The translations under genes and the position numbers were made by a program. A stretch of DNA of 48,583 nucleotides from Saprospiraceae bacterium (GTDB lineage Bacteria > Bacteroidota > Bacteroidia > Chitinophagales > Saprospiraceae): the NCBI GenBank assembly GCA_019694255.1, contig JAIBCI010000113.1, forward strand, positions 1-48,583. The letters run 5' to 3'. Of the stretch, positions 36,238-45,015 are shown in pieces. The notes below the pieces were generated by a model, which did no database searches, was not told the DNA's origin, and saw nothing but the letters and a program-made list of their open reading frames with translations. Numbering within the stretch: the stretch's first letter is position 1; every line of letters starts with the position of its first letter.

Positions 36238-37311
36238 TTAAATGATTTCGTGACTCAAATATACCCTGGTGATTCTTGGAAATGCAAAATTCAACAAGTT
36301 TTTGACACTTTCGGCCTGATATCCGCAATAATTTTTTTCTTTTAACCGGCCTTTCAGCTTCACGTGATAAAATTTTACCAGTACCCTTTGGTGAGTCAAT
36401 ATATGTTTATACTCTCTTACAGAAAGGACTTTCAGAGGATACATTACTCCTGTTTTTGTCAGAATAGATCTGATTTTTTGTGAACTGAGTGGGGCTTCTT
36501 CCTTTGTCTCTTCCAAAACAAATTCAAACAATCCGCACCAGATATCTTTCCCCTCCCTGCGCCTGATCAGCGTATTGCCGAATTCATCTGCTATAACAAC
36601 ATATTGTAATACCCGTTCTTTTATCGTATTTCTTTTGCGCGGTGGCGGCAAATTCGAGGTAATTTTCATGCGGCGGGCATAACAACCTTCACTGATCGGG
36701 CATTGGTCACAAAGAGGCAGCCTGGGAATACAGATCGTGGCCCCTAAATCCATCATACCCTGATTAAAGAGGGCAGGGTCGGAATCACCCAGACAATTTT
36801 GGGCATATTCCAAATATTTTTTTTTCAACAATGCCGTATCCGGATAGTCCAGAATGCCGAAATAGCGTGACAGAATACGAATGGCATTGCCATCCACAGC
36901 AGCCATTGAAGCACCAAATGCAAATGCACTGATCGCTGCAGCGGTATAATCACCGATGCCTGGTAAAGCTCTTATTTTATCATAATCTGAAGGAAATACG
37001 CCATTATAGTTCCTGATTATTTGAATAGCTGCTTTGTGGAGGTTTCTGGCGCGAGAATAATATCCCAGTCCCTCCCACATTCTCAGTACATCCGTTTCAT
37101 TAGCACTTGCCAATGCGCTAATTGTCGGAAATCGGGCCAAAAACCGTTTATAATAGCCCGTGACCTGCTCTGCCCGGGTCTGCTGCAACATAATTTCTGA
37201 AACCCAAATCTTGTATGGGTCTCTTTCAGACTTCCAGGGCAATTGTCTCTCGTTATCCTGAACCCAGGTCACAAGTTGCGCGCCAGCCTGTCGAAAACGT
37301 GTTTTTTTCAA
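36238..37311 (-). CDS. mutY: A/G-specific adenine glycosylase
   Basis: The 357-residue enzyme removes adenine mispaired with 8-oxoguanine. It has catalytic Glu39 and Asp140 (A-V-D-G-N), the helix-hairpin-helix L-P-G-I-G-D-Y-T-A (116-124), an iron-sulfur cluster from Cys194, Cys201, Cys204 and Cys210, and a C-terminal NUDIX-like 8-oxoguanine recognition domain. Translation must start at TTG 37311, because an in-frame TGA lies nine bases upstream. The start overlaps the stop of the M28 peptidase gene (TTGA). Confidence 0.95.
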   Translation of the reverse strand: MKKTRFRQAGAQLVTWVQDNERQLPWKSERDPYKIWVSEIMLQQTRAEQVTGYYKRFLARFPTISALASANETDVLRMWEGLGYYSRARNLHKAAIQIIRNYNGVFPSDYDKIRALPGIGDYTAAAISAFAFGASMAAVDGNAIRILSRYFGILDYPDTALLKKKYLEYAQNCLGDSDPALFNQGMMDLGATICIPRLPLCDQCPISEGCYARRMKITSNLPPPRKRNTIKERVLQYVVIADEFGNTLIRRREGKDIWCGLFEFVLEETKEEAPLSSQKIRSILTKTGVMYPLKVLSVREYKHILTHQRVLVKFYHVKLKGRLKEKNYCGYQAESVKNLLNFAFPRITRVYLSHEII

Positions 37312-38696
37312 GGGGTCTGGTCAAGTAAATAGACAAGACTAGCCATTGCAGCTGAACCCAGAGCCAGCTCGCGTGGATGCACGGCACTGATTCGGTCAAC
37401 TTCAGTATGATGAAAGTCAAAATATCGCTGAGAATCTGGTGTAAGTCCGAATAGTATACCCTTCTGCCCCTTCAGGGGACCGATGTCTGCACCTGATCCT
37501 CCTTTGTTAATCTTGATATCATAGGGCTCGAGGAGCTCATTCCATCCTGCAAAAAATGGGGTATACTTGCGGACTATGCCGGTGTCAGCATCATAACTAA
37601 ATCCTTTCGGTACAAAACCACCGGCATCGCTTTCGATGGCTGCATAATGGTGCTCACCTGCTTTCTCGGATATATCAGCATAGGTCTTTCCACCGGCTAA
37701 CCCGTTTTCTTCGTTCATAAACAGGACACAGCGCAATGTCCTTCTGGGTTTGTAATTGATTTTCTTCAGTAGATAAAACACTTCCATGGAGTGAACACAA
37801 CCCGCTCCGTCATCATGCGCACCGCCGCCGACATCCCAGGAATCGAGGTGCCCTCCAACTAATATTATTTCATCTGGCTTCTCACTTCCACGGATTTCGC
37901 CAATAACACTGTAAGATTGTTTTTTACCCCGGTCTTCACAGGTAGTTTTAACAAAGACTTCCACCTTTGATCGTTTTAGCAATGAAGACAATAGTTCGGC
38001 ATCATTGGTACTCACACCGAGAGCAGGTATTGGAAGAAACATCGACTCAAAAATGGTAACACCAGTGTGTGGATTATCATCAAGCCGACCAGTCATCGAA
38101 CGGACAAGGCATGCCCTCGCACCCATTTTTGCAGCAAGGTTAGGCCCAAAAACGCGTTGATCAACACTTTCTCCGTAGGCGTTGAAGGTCCTCAAATGTC
38201 CATTGTTGAAGGCCCTGTTATAAAAAATAATTTTATCCTTTGCTTTTGCACCAAGTAATTTGACCTCTTCCAAACTCTTTACCTCGATAACCTCACCGGA
38301 AATGCCGTCTTTTCCACTGGCTCCTGAACCTCCTAGCGCCAGCACTTTAAGATCTTTTGTGCCAATGATCGAATTATTGATGATCCGAACTTCCTCTTTG
38401 TCCCCGCGATACCAGTAATTTACTTCACAAGGCTGATTCCAGACTTTGGTCGTGTTGAGGGTGTCCAGAATCTGATGAGTAAATTCAACTGCAGCGATAC
38501 TCTCCGGGCTTCCAGCAAGCCTGCCACCAATTTTTTCTGAAAGGTAGTACAACCATTTGTAGGCCATCTGGTTCGTCAAAGCTTCTTCATGGATCTTCTT
38601 TATTGTAAATGCTTTTTCCTCCTGTTCGGCTGCCTGCCCAAAGTCAGCTGTGCCCCAATACGTCACGAGTAGAATTGTGATAATGATTTGTCGCAT
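37308..38696 (-). CDS. Secreted M28 family peptidase, carboxypeptidase Q-like
   Basis: The product is about 462 residues from ATG 38696, giving a signal peptide (M-R-Q-I-I-I-T-I-L-L) cleaved near F-G-Q-A. M28 metal residues are present in G-G-H-L-D-S-W-D, G-A-H-D-D-G-A-G, F-M-N-E-E-N-G, I-E-S-D-A-G-G and a final D-F-H-H-T-E. The inserted PA-like region resembles plasma glutamate carboxypeptidase (CPQ). It should cleave dipeptides outside the cytoplasm. It differs from the other M28 gene near 3 kb, which has a PDZ domain. It is translationally coupled to mutY. Confidence 0.9.
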   Translation of the reverse strand: MRQIIITILLVTYWGTADFGQAAEQEEKAFTIKKIHEEALTNQMAYKWLYYLSEKIGGRLAGSPESIAAVEFTHQILDTLNTTKVWNQPCEVNYWYRGDKEEVRIINNSIIGTKDLKVLALGGSGASGKDGISGEVIEVKSLEEVKLLGAKAKDKIIFYNRAFNNGHLRTFNAYGESVDQRVFGPNLAAKMGARACLVRSMTGRLDDNPHTGVTIFESMFLPIPALGVSTNDAELLSSLLKRSKVEVFVKTTCEDRGKKQSYSVIGEIRGSEKPDEIILVGGHLDSWDVGGGAHDDGAGCVHSMEVFYLLKKINYKPRRTLRCVLFMNEENGLAGGKTYADISEKAGEHHYAAIESDAGGFVPKGFSYDADTGIVRKYTPFFAGWNELLEPYDIKINKGGSGADIGPLKGQKGILFGLTPDSQRYFDFHHTEVDRISAVHPRELALGSAAMASLVYLLDQTP

Positions 38697-38728
38697 ATGC
38701 ATATCCAACAATTGATAAAATTATGACT

Positions 38729-38736
38729 CAAAATTA
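38729..38736 (-). promoter_or_regulatory. Bacteroidota -7 motif TAATTTTG for the M28-mutY-ssb-gldE-gldD run
   Basis: On the minus strand TAATTTTG lies 32 bases before the peptidase ATG at 38696. All five downstream genes are tightly spaced, so this may drive the whole run. No clear -33 TTG is seen. Confidence 0.4.
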
Positions 38737-39527
38737 GTTACTTTAGTCTTTCTTTTCGACTTTAAAGTTTGTAAGTGGTGAGAATAATTTATTTGTTAAG
38801 TTTCTTATCTGCCTTATTTAGTTAGTTTTTCCAAATGGTGAAAATAATAGTTAAATTAGATCTTAAGTCTGCATGTCAAATTTTACAACACTTCACGTGA
38901 AATTATTTCGCAATAAAACTTAAATTGACGGGAATATAACATTGGTCTACCCAATCACTGTATGGATGCGGGAATTTTATGCTATAAATATAAAAACCCT
39001 CATTCTCTCCGATAATTAATGTTTTTAAATACGACTTAACACAAATAACTTTTTTTATATCCGTCAAACCATTTATTCCCTGATTCATCAGACCCGATAT
39101 ATTGACACTTTGTCAAAGTCAATGGACTATAAAAGCGTTTACAATACTTTGTTAACCCGGCAACGAAATCTGACCATCATACCTGCACATAATACCAGGT
39201 TGTAATATGTCAGACTTTGCCATTTGTCGCTTATTATTCCATTCTACTGATTTTATTTCATTAATTCAACTGATATTATAATCGCAAAATTAATTTTCAT
39301 TTTTTGAACATCAATATTTTGGCATAAAGTATAATGTTGAAATTTGCAATAATTATTTTTGATTTTTTCATAAAACAAAGGAGTAATAAAAATCGGCTCT
39401 TACTCCAGCATTAATCTGGTCTATATTTTTGTAAACCGGATCGGATTCGGATTGTCATTTCCCGTTCTATAGGTACATCATTGCCTCATGTTCATATAAA
39501 AGGAAGTTCAAAATCATCAGAACAAAA
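38737..39527. other. AT-rich gene-poor stretch
   Basis: Nearly 800 bases between the M28 gene and the DUF3078 region contain no recognisable gene. A 61-codon minus-strand ORF at 38903-39088 has no known similarity and looks like chance. Overlapping small palindromes occur at 39102-39119 (TTGAC-ACTTT-GTCAA and ACTTTG-T-CAAAGT). I see no tRNA or strong terminator. Confidence 0.5.
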
Positions 39528-39629
39528 ATGCTTCAGATGCTGGCCACCATTGTACTGGCATTAATTGCAATTTTTTGTAAGAAAACAAAGATTAAGGTAA
39601 TCATTTTTCAATTCACCATTAGAATTTGA
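39528..39629 (+). CDS. Tiny lipoprotein-signal-like ORF (doubtful)
   Basis: ATG 39528 opens a 33-codon ORF whose first 17 residues look like a lipoprotein signal (M-L-Q-M-L-A-T-I-V-L-A-L-I-A-I-F-C, then K-K-T-K). Such a signal with almost no mature protein suggests either a very small lipoprotein or the broken N-terminus of a former one. The next ORF overlaps its end in another frame. No family is recognised. Confidence 0.25.
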   Translation: MLQMLATIVLALIAIFCKKTKIKVIIFQFTIRI

Positions 39630-39778
39630 GTAAGACAAAATGTGAAATTGAATGTTTGAAACATCGCTATCATTGTGATTCCAAACCCGAATGTGCACAA
39701 AAAACGAATGAGAGGACAATTATTTTGGCTTTAGATGCGCTGACTTATGAGAAAATTGAGATTTTTACACTTTATTAA
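39626..39778 (+). CDS. Small cysteine-containing ORF, TTG start (doubtful)
   Basis: TTG 39626 opens a 50-codon frame with a CX3CX6CX5C pattern (K-C-E-I-E-C, Y-H-C-D, P-E-C-A) and an ordinary-looking C-terminal half. It overlaps the lipoprotein-signal ORF by four bases in another frame and stops 14 bases before the DUF3078 start. It could be the remainder of one frameshifted small secreted protein. Chance is also quite possible. Confidence 0.22.
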   Translation: MSKTKCEIECLKHRYHCDSKPECAQKTNERTIILALDALTYEKIEIFTLY

Positions 39779-39792
39779 ATAAATACCTATTT

Positions 39793-40839
39793 ATGAAAAA
39801 AGTACTTTATTTTCTGTTGATTTCAGGTGGTTTTTCCACCCTGTTTGCACAGGCAGATAACGCAGCCGCACAGGAAGCCGAAAGAAAAAAATTGATGGAT
39901 GCTTCCATGAAAATGGAAGAAAAAGATGGCTGGATACGTAAAGGTGCACTCGGTTTGGACCTTGGACAACTGGCAAACATTAACCCATACGTTGGAGGAG
40001 GATCCAACAGACTTGGCGTTGGGGGAGCCATCGCCTATAAAGCAATTTTGAAAAAGGGCCTCTTTCGATGGAATAATGATTTTAATATTAACTATTCAGC
40101 TCAAAGAATTGGAAGCGGCACCTTAAGCATTAATTCTAATGAAAAAGTTCCCTTCGAAAAAGCACTCGATATCCTTACACTGAGCTCTAACTTGGCTTAT
40201 AAAGTCAATAAAGAATCTCATTGGTCTTACTCTACCGATTTGTTCTTCCTCTCCCAATTTACCGGTTCATACAAAGATTCAGCCAACAACAAAATTTACT
40301 TAAAAGATCTACATACTGCCCCGTTTAACACCACGCTGGTTTCAAAATTCTTTTCTCCGGCCAATATAACTTTCGCGATTGGCATGAAATATCAGAAAAA
40401 GGAAAATTGGTACCTGTTCCTTTCTCCTGTGGCACTCAAATCAATTGTTGTGTCAGATCAGGCGATCGCCAATCTTGGTGTCCACGGAACCAAGAAAAAA
40501 GAAAACAGTTCCGACTATAATAAATCATTAACTGGCATAGGCGCTCTGGCTCGCGGTGGCTACACCGCCAAAATATTTAATCGCATCAGTTTGGGTTCTG
40601 AATTGCTCCTTTTTTCAGATTATCTTGATAACCCACAGAATATCGATGTTACCTGGCTCAATAATATCAGTCTGGAAATTTTCAAGGGCTTTAACCTCAA
40701 TTTCAGGCTCGATGCATACTATGATGATAACAAGACCAACAGCATTTCTGATAGAAACGCAGTGGGTGGAGTAAACGGAACAGGCAAACGTGTTAACCTG
40801 ATTCAACAATTGCTACTTACTTATAACAGGAATTTTTAG
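39793..40839 (+). CDS. DUF3078 domain outer-membrane protein
   Basis: The 348-residue protein has a signal peptide (M-K-K-V-L-Y-F-L-L, cleaved near L-F-A-Q) and beta-strand periodicity ending in a C-terminal Phe (Y-N-R-N-F), as for outer-membrane barrels. The early segment G-W-I-R-K-G-A-L-G-L-D-L-G-Q and G-G-G-S-N-R-L matches the DUF3078 family of Bacteroidota. Function is unknown. It is a single-gene unit closed by a strong terminator. Confidence 0.85.
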   Translation: MKKVLYFLLISGGFSTLFAQADNAAAQEAERKKLMDASMKMEEKDGWIRKGALGLDLGQLANINPYVGGGSNRLGVGGAIAYKAILKKGLFRWNNDFNINYSAQRIGSGTLSINSNEKVPFEKALDILTLSSNLAYKVNKESHWSYSTDLFFLSQFTGSYKDSANNKIYLKDLHTAPFNTTLVSKFFSPANITFAIGMKYQKKENWYLFLSPVALKSIVVSDQAIANLGVHGTKKKENSSDYNKSLTGIGALARGGYTAKIFNRISLGSELLLFSDYLDNPQNIDVTWLNNISLEIFKGFNLNFRLDAYYDDNKTNSISDRNAVGGVNGTGKRVNLIQQLLLTYNRNF

Positions 40840-40860
40840 TTCAGCATAAATATTTTTCAT

Positions 40861-40892
40861 AGGGCACTTCGTATTAAAGTGCCCTTTCTATT
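40861..40892 (+). terminator. Intrinsic terminator after the DUF3078 gene
   Basis: A perfect 9-bp stem AGGGCACTT/AAGTGCCCT with loop CGTATTA is followed by TTCTATTT, 21 bases after the stop codon. Confidence 0.85.
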
Positions 40893-41068
40893 TAAGATCC
40901 CATCATTTTGATTTGAATTGTCATCCAATCTGAATAAGGAAGTTTATTGTGCACGCGTTGTTAGAAACCTTTATCACATTTCAATCCGAAAGCTTCAATC
41001 CACATTGGTTACATTCGATATCTGTTTGGAATTTTCGTATGCGTATTCATACACCATGATATTAAGAT

Positions 41069-41090
41069 TGTTTTCATGCTGATGAAAACA
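41069..41090. repeat. Perfect 9-bp inverted repeat
   Basis: TGTTTTCAT and ATGAAAACA flank a GCTG loop, 28 bases beyond the stop of the minus-strand TPR gene. It may be a terminator for that gene, but the T tract is weak. The remaining sequence from 40893 to 41117 shows nothing else. Confidence 0.4.
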
Positions 41091-41117
41091 GGTGGATTTG
41101 ATTGGGAAAGTTAACTA

Positions 41118-42116
41118 TTACAATCCCTTCAGCAACTGCTTTGCTTTTTCGTAATCTGGATAAAGTGCAATTGCAGCTTGAAGGTCTTTTTTAGCGAGAT
41201 CTTTATTTCCCTTCTCAAGGAAAATCTTGGCACGGTAATAATAACTTGAAGGCTCTTTGCTATTTAGTAATATCGCCTGATTAATATTCTCTAAAGCCTT
41301 GTCAGGCTGCTTTGATTCATAAAGCAGGATTCCAAGATTATAATAAGACAATTCAAAATCAGGTCGTTTACCAATATTGGTCTGATAGGCTTCTATTGCT
41401 TCTTTGACTCTTCCCTCTTTTTGTAAAGCATATGCCCTGTTGTGCAATGTTTCGATGTTGAGGGAGTCCATCCTCAGTGCATTATCATAAAATTTGATGG
41501 CAAGTGGATTATTAAGTTGTGACATGATGTCTCCCAGCTGATTCCATGCTTCAGTAAACTCAGGATTGATATCCACCGCTTTCTGATAACTTTTGACGGC
41601 GCGTCCGGTATCACCCTGCTCATAGAAAACATGCCCAGCAAGATAGTAAGCCTGTGAATTTTCTCTGTCATGCTCAAGAATTCTATCAATAACGGCAAGA
41701 GAGGCATTATAATCTTGAATGATTAAATGCAGTCTTGCCTTTTTTTGTAATGTTGGAATATCATCTGGCTTGCGAAGCAATAGACTGTCAATGACGTCTA
41801 TTGACTTCCTCGATTCAATATTCAGCAAATAAGCATCACTCAGACTAAATACATATTCCGGTTTATCGGGTCTTAGTTGTACTGCCTTTTTTAGATCTTC
41901 TATGCCTTTATTTAATTGATTCTTTCTGATGAGCCAAATACCCCTGCTATAATAAATTGAATCCTGTAGGCTATCAGCCTTTAGCATTTCGTCATAATAC
42001 ACAAGCGAATCTGCAACGCCTTGACTATTTGCAGTTTGAATTGAATTGTGTTCTCTGCAAGCTTGCAACATACTTATTAAAACAATGCCAAATCCGATTC
42101 CAATTCTGATTTCCAT
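41118..42116 (-). CDS. Tetratricopeptide repeat lipoprotein
   Basis: The 332-residue protein starts at ATG 42116 with a lipoprotein signal (lipobox near M-L-Q-A-C). About seven TPR-like helical pairs follow, with the 34-residue spacing and A-x-Y-N-x-G/A-x-x-L pattern. TPR lipoproteins scaffold protein complexes, and the partners are unknown. The start codon is placed directly after an intrinsic terminator and its T run, leaving no room for a normal leader or ribosome-binding site. That suggests read-through control or a leaderless transcript. Confidence 0.85.
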   Translation of the reverse strand: MEIRIGIGFGIVLISMLQACREHNSIQTANSQGVADSLVYYDEMLKADSLQDSIYYSRGIWLIRKNQLNKGIEDLKKAVQLRPDKPEYVFSLSDAYLLNIESRKSIDVIDSLLLRKPDDIPTLQKKARLHLIIQDYNASLAVIDRILEHDRENSQAYYLAGHVFYEQGDTGRAVKSYQKAVDINPEFTEAWNQLGDIMSQLNNPLAIKFYDNALRMDSLNIETLHNRAYALQKEGRVKEAIEAYQTNIGKRPDFELSYYNLGILLYESKQPDKALENINQAILLNSKEPSSYYYRAKIFLEKGNKDLAKKDLQAAIALYPDYEKAKQLLKGL

Positions 42117-42152
42117 AAAAAAAAATAGCCCGTGCAAGATACACAGGCTATT
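42117..42152 (-). terminator. Intrinsic terminator of the M16 peptidase gene, abutting the TPR gene start
   Basis: On the minus strand an 11-bp stem (AATAGCCTGTG facing CACGGGCTATT, one G-U pair) with a 7-base loop TATCTTG is followed by a run of Ts that ends at the ATG of the TPR gene. Its strength looks high. Confidence 0.85.
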
Positions 42153-42180
42153 GTATAACGAAAATATTACTTTATTTGAA

Positions 42181-45015
42181 TTAAGGCTTTTTGAGTTTGT
42201 TGGCAAAATCTCCACCTTTGAACATACTGATTTTATCAAGACTGATATGCTTTCTTACCGCAGCATTAAGATCATCTGGTGTCAGTGCTTCTATTCTTTT
42301 TTCAAGATCCTGAGTAAAGGTCATATTACGCCCTAAATACGACATCATGTTAAGTTGACTTGCAAGGCTATTATCCTGTGAACGATTAACCCGTCTGGAT
42401 TGCAGCAAGCCGGATTTAGCATCTTTAATCTCTTGTTCAGTAAATCCATCTTTAAGCATCTTGCTGATCTCCTCATTAAAAGCTGAGATCAGCTTATCCC
42501 TGTTTTCAGGTGCGTAAATTGCATATGCCATAAATCCTCCTGATTTGTCCTGTGCATCAGCGTTAAATTGAGATCCTACGCCATAACTGATTCCTTCCTT
42601 TTGCCTGATGCGAGTAGCCAATCGACTGTTCAAGAATCCTCCGCCAAGTATATAATTCGCTAGAACCATGGCAGCATATTGTGGATCATCATCGCGCATC
42701 TCAAGATTGCATCCTGCTAGAAACATGGCATTTGCCTTATCTGGCGTTTCTATGTTAACATCCGCTTTGGGTACGTCAATATATTTATCTATGATGCGGC
42801 TGAATTTCATTTTGGAATTCCAGGTTCCGAATTCCTTATCGAGTTGGGTTTTGATCTGATCTTCATTAAAATCACCGACAATGCTGATTGTTGCATTATT
42901 TGCTCCATAAAAGTCTTTATGAAACTTTTTGATCTCTTCAAGATTTACTGACTTGACTGCTTCGATTTCCTCTGCGGGTGTATTTACATATCGTACATCT
43001 CCTTTTGGATATGGATTCAGATGCCTTGATATCGCATTGCTCACCAGCGCTTGCGGGTCGGATTTTTGTTCCTCAATTCCTGCGAGTTCTTCATTGCGGG
43101 CTTCCTCAAGTTCTTTGGCAGGATATATTGGATTCTTAAGAATATCCGCTACCAGTGAAATCACTGCGGGAAGATTCTCTTTTGTGGTTTGCATACTGAC
43201 GTTTACAGTGGCCCCACTTCCAAAAATATTAACCCGGGCCTTAAGATGGTCCAGCGTATCCTTTATTTGTTGACGGGTCATCTTGGTCGTTCCCTTATTG
43301 AGAAGACTGGCGGCAAATTGGCTGATTGTTCCTTTTCCAGACAATGTTTTCTCATCTCCTATGCGTAATGTCAGATTTGCGTTGACGACATTGGCTTTGG
43401 TCAGTTTAGGCAACATGGCATACTTCATCCCATTTTTAAATTGCCCACGATGTGTTCTTGATTCAATATTCATTGGTGAAGGGTCAAATTCCTCACCCTG
43501 CGCCTTTGGTGGGTCACCTTTGTATCCTTTGGTTAAGGCAACGATATCTGGTGTAAAAGGGACCGTGGTGCGATCAGGTTTTTCTTCCGGAATAAATCGG
43601 CCAACTGTTCTGTTAGAAGGCTTAAAGTATTCTACTGCAACCCGGTTCACATCGTCTGCCGTTACTTTGCGTATGTTGTCGCGGTAAATAAACATCAGAC
43701 GCCAGTCCCCCATTCCGATATATTCACTGATGCTTCTTCCGATTGATTCGGTATTACTGAAAAACAAATCAAAGTCTTTAAGCCATTTGGTTTTGGCGCG
43801 ATCTACATCTTCTTTAGACACTGGATTCTGTCGTATGTTGTCCAACGTTGATAACAAGACGTTTTTTGCATCTTCGAGACTGTTTTCTTTCCTGACCTGA
43901 GCGGCAAAGTATACAAAGCCGGGTTCATTCAAGGTGGCGCACCATCCATACTGGCTGGAAGCCTTTTTGGTCTCAATAAGCGCTTTATAGATTCTTCCTG
44001 ATGGCTCATCGGTCAAAATGTCCGTAAGAAGATCTATGGCTGCGCAATCAGGATTTGATCCTGGTGGAATGTGATACAAACAGGAAGCAACCTGAACATC
44101 TCCAACTCTTTTGAGTGTTACTTCGCGCTCTCCGTCCTGTACTGGTTCTTCTGTATAGGTTTTAATTAATTCTCTTTCTGGTTTTGGTATTTTTCCAAAA
44201 TATGATGTTACGAGCTCGACGATCTTTTTTTCATCCACTTTACCGGATACCATTAATATGGAATTGTCCGGCTGATAGTATTTGCGGTAAAAAGCCTGAA
44301 GTCGCTCAATCGGAACTTTTTCTATATCCGAACGGGCACCGATGGTGGTCTTTCCATAGTTATGCCAGAGATAAGCCGTGGCCATTACCCGTTCCATAAG
44401 AATGCCCTGTGGGTCATTTTCACCACTTTCAAACTCATTGCGTACGACCGTCATTTCCTTATCAAGGTGCTCCTTCTTTATCCATGAATTAACCATTCGG
44501 TCTGATTCAAGATCCAGGGCCCACCGCAGGTTTTCCTCCGTAGCCGCAAAGGTTTCAAAGTAATTGGTACGGTCATACCATGTAGTTCCATTCGGCCTTG
44601 CACCATGCTTGGAAAGCTCATTCGGAATATCTGGGTGATTGGGCGTGCCTTTAAATACCATATGTTCTAGCAAATGCGCCATTCCGGTTTCTCCGTAACC
44701 TTCGTGTCTGGATCCGACAAGATAGGTGATGTTTACAGTAATGGTTTGCTTGGAATTATCGGGATAAACGAGAAATTTGAACCCATTGGGAAGGCTATAC
44801 TCTGTAATTCCTTCTACACTGGATAATTTGGTGGCTGTAACATCGGCCGTCTTGGTCATTTTGTCTGTGTTTGCTGCATTGGACATTGGTGGGGTTGTTG
44901 CGCTTTCAGCTTTCATAGCCTGTTGGGGCTCTGCCAATACCTTGACCTTGGTCTTTTGAGCACAAATACTCCCGGCGACCATGGTGAGGCAAATAAGGAA
45001 TTTGCTATTGATCAT
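42181..45015 (-). CDS. Secreted M16 family metallopeptidase, two tandem modules
   Basis: The 944-residue protein has a signal peptide (cleaved near S-I-C-A-Q) and two M16 halves. The first half carries the inverted zinc motif His114-Leu-Leu-Glu117-His118 and the third ligand Glu194, at the usual 76-residue spacing. The second half lacks this motif and is the expected inactive partner that closes the chamber. Such proteins degrade peptides in the periplasm or outside the cell. Its start overlaps the end of the TIGR02757 gene by four bases, so the two are coupled. Confidence 0.92.
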   Translation of the reverse strand: MINSKFLICLTMVAGSICAQKTKVKVLAEPQQAMKAESATTPPMSNAANTDKMTKTADVTATKLSSVEGITEYSLPNGFKFLVYPDNSKQTITVNITYLVGSRHEGYGETGMAHLLEHMVFKGTPNHPDIPNELSKHGARPNGTTWYDRTNYFETFAATEENLRWALDLESDRMVNSWIKKEHLDKEMTVVRNEFESGENDPQGILMERVMATAYLWHNYGKTTIGARSDIEKVPIERLQAFYRKYYQPDNSILMVSGKVDEKKIVELVTSYFGKIPKPERELIKTYTEEPVQDGEREVTLKRVGDVQVASCLYHIPPGSNPDCAAIDLLTDILTDEPSGRIYKALIETKKASSQYGWCATLNEPGFVYFAAQVRKENSLEDAKNVLLSTLDNIRQNPVSKEDVDRAKTKWLKDFDLFFSNTESIGRSISEYIGMGDWRLMFIYRDNIRKVTADDVNRVAVEYFKPSNRTVGRFIPEEKPDRTTVPFTPDIVALTKGYKGDPPKAQGEEFDPSPMNIESRTHRGQFKNGMKYAMLPKLTKANVVNANLTLRIGDEKTLSGKGTISQFAASLLNKGTTKMTRQQIKDTLDHLKARVNIFGSGATVNVSMQTTKENLPAVISLVADILKNPIYPAKELEEARNEELAGIEEQKSDPQALVSNAISRHLNPYPKGDVRYVNTPAEEIEAVKSVNLEEIKKFHKDFYGANNATISIVGDFNEDQIKTQLDKEFGTWNSKMKFSRIIDKYIDVPKADVNIETPDKANAMFLAGCNLEMRDDDPQYAAMVLANYILGGGFLNSRLATRIRQKEGISYGVGSQFNADAQDKSGGFMAYAIYAPENRDKLISAFNEEISKMLKDGFTEQEIKDAKSGLLQSRRVNRSQDNSLASQLNMMSYLGRNMTFTQDLEKRIEALTPDDLNAAVRKHISLDKISMFKGGDFANKLKKP

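Noticed and set aside
38903-39088. 61-codon minus-strand ORF in the AT-rich gap
   Set aside because: No signal peptide, motif or family is visible, and the next gene on that strand is far away. Chance is likelier.
43283-43687. 134-codon plus-strand frame
   Set aside because: It is antisense to the M16 peptidase gene, whose motifs are intact, and is a shadow frame.
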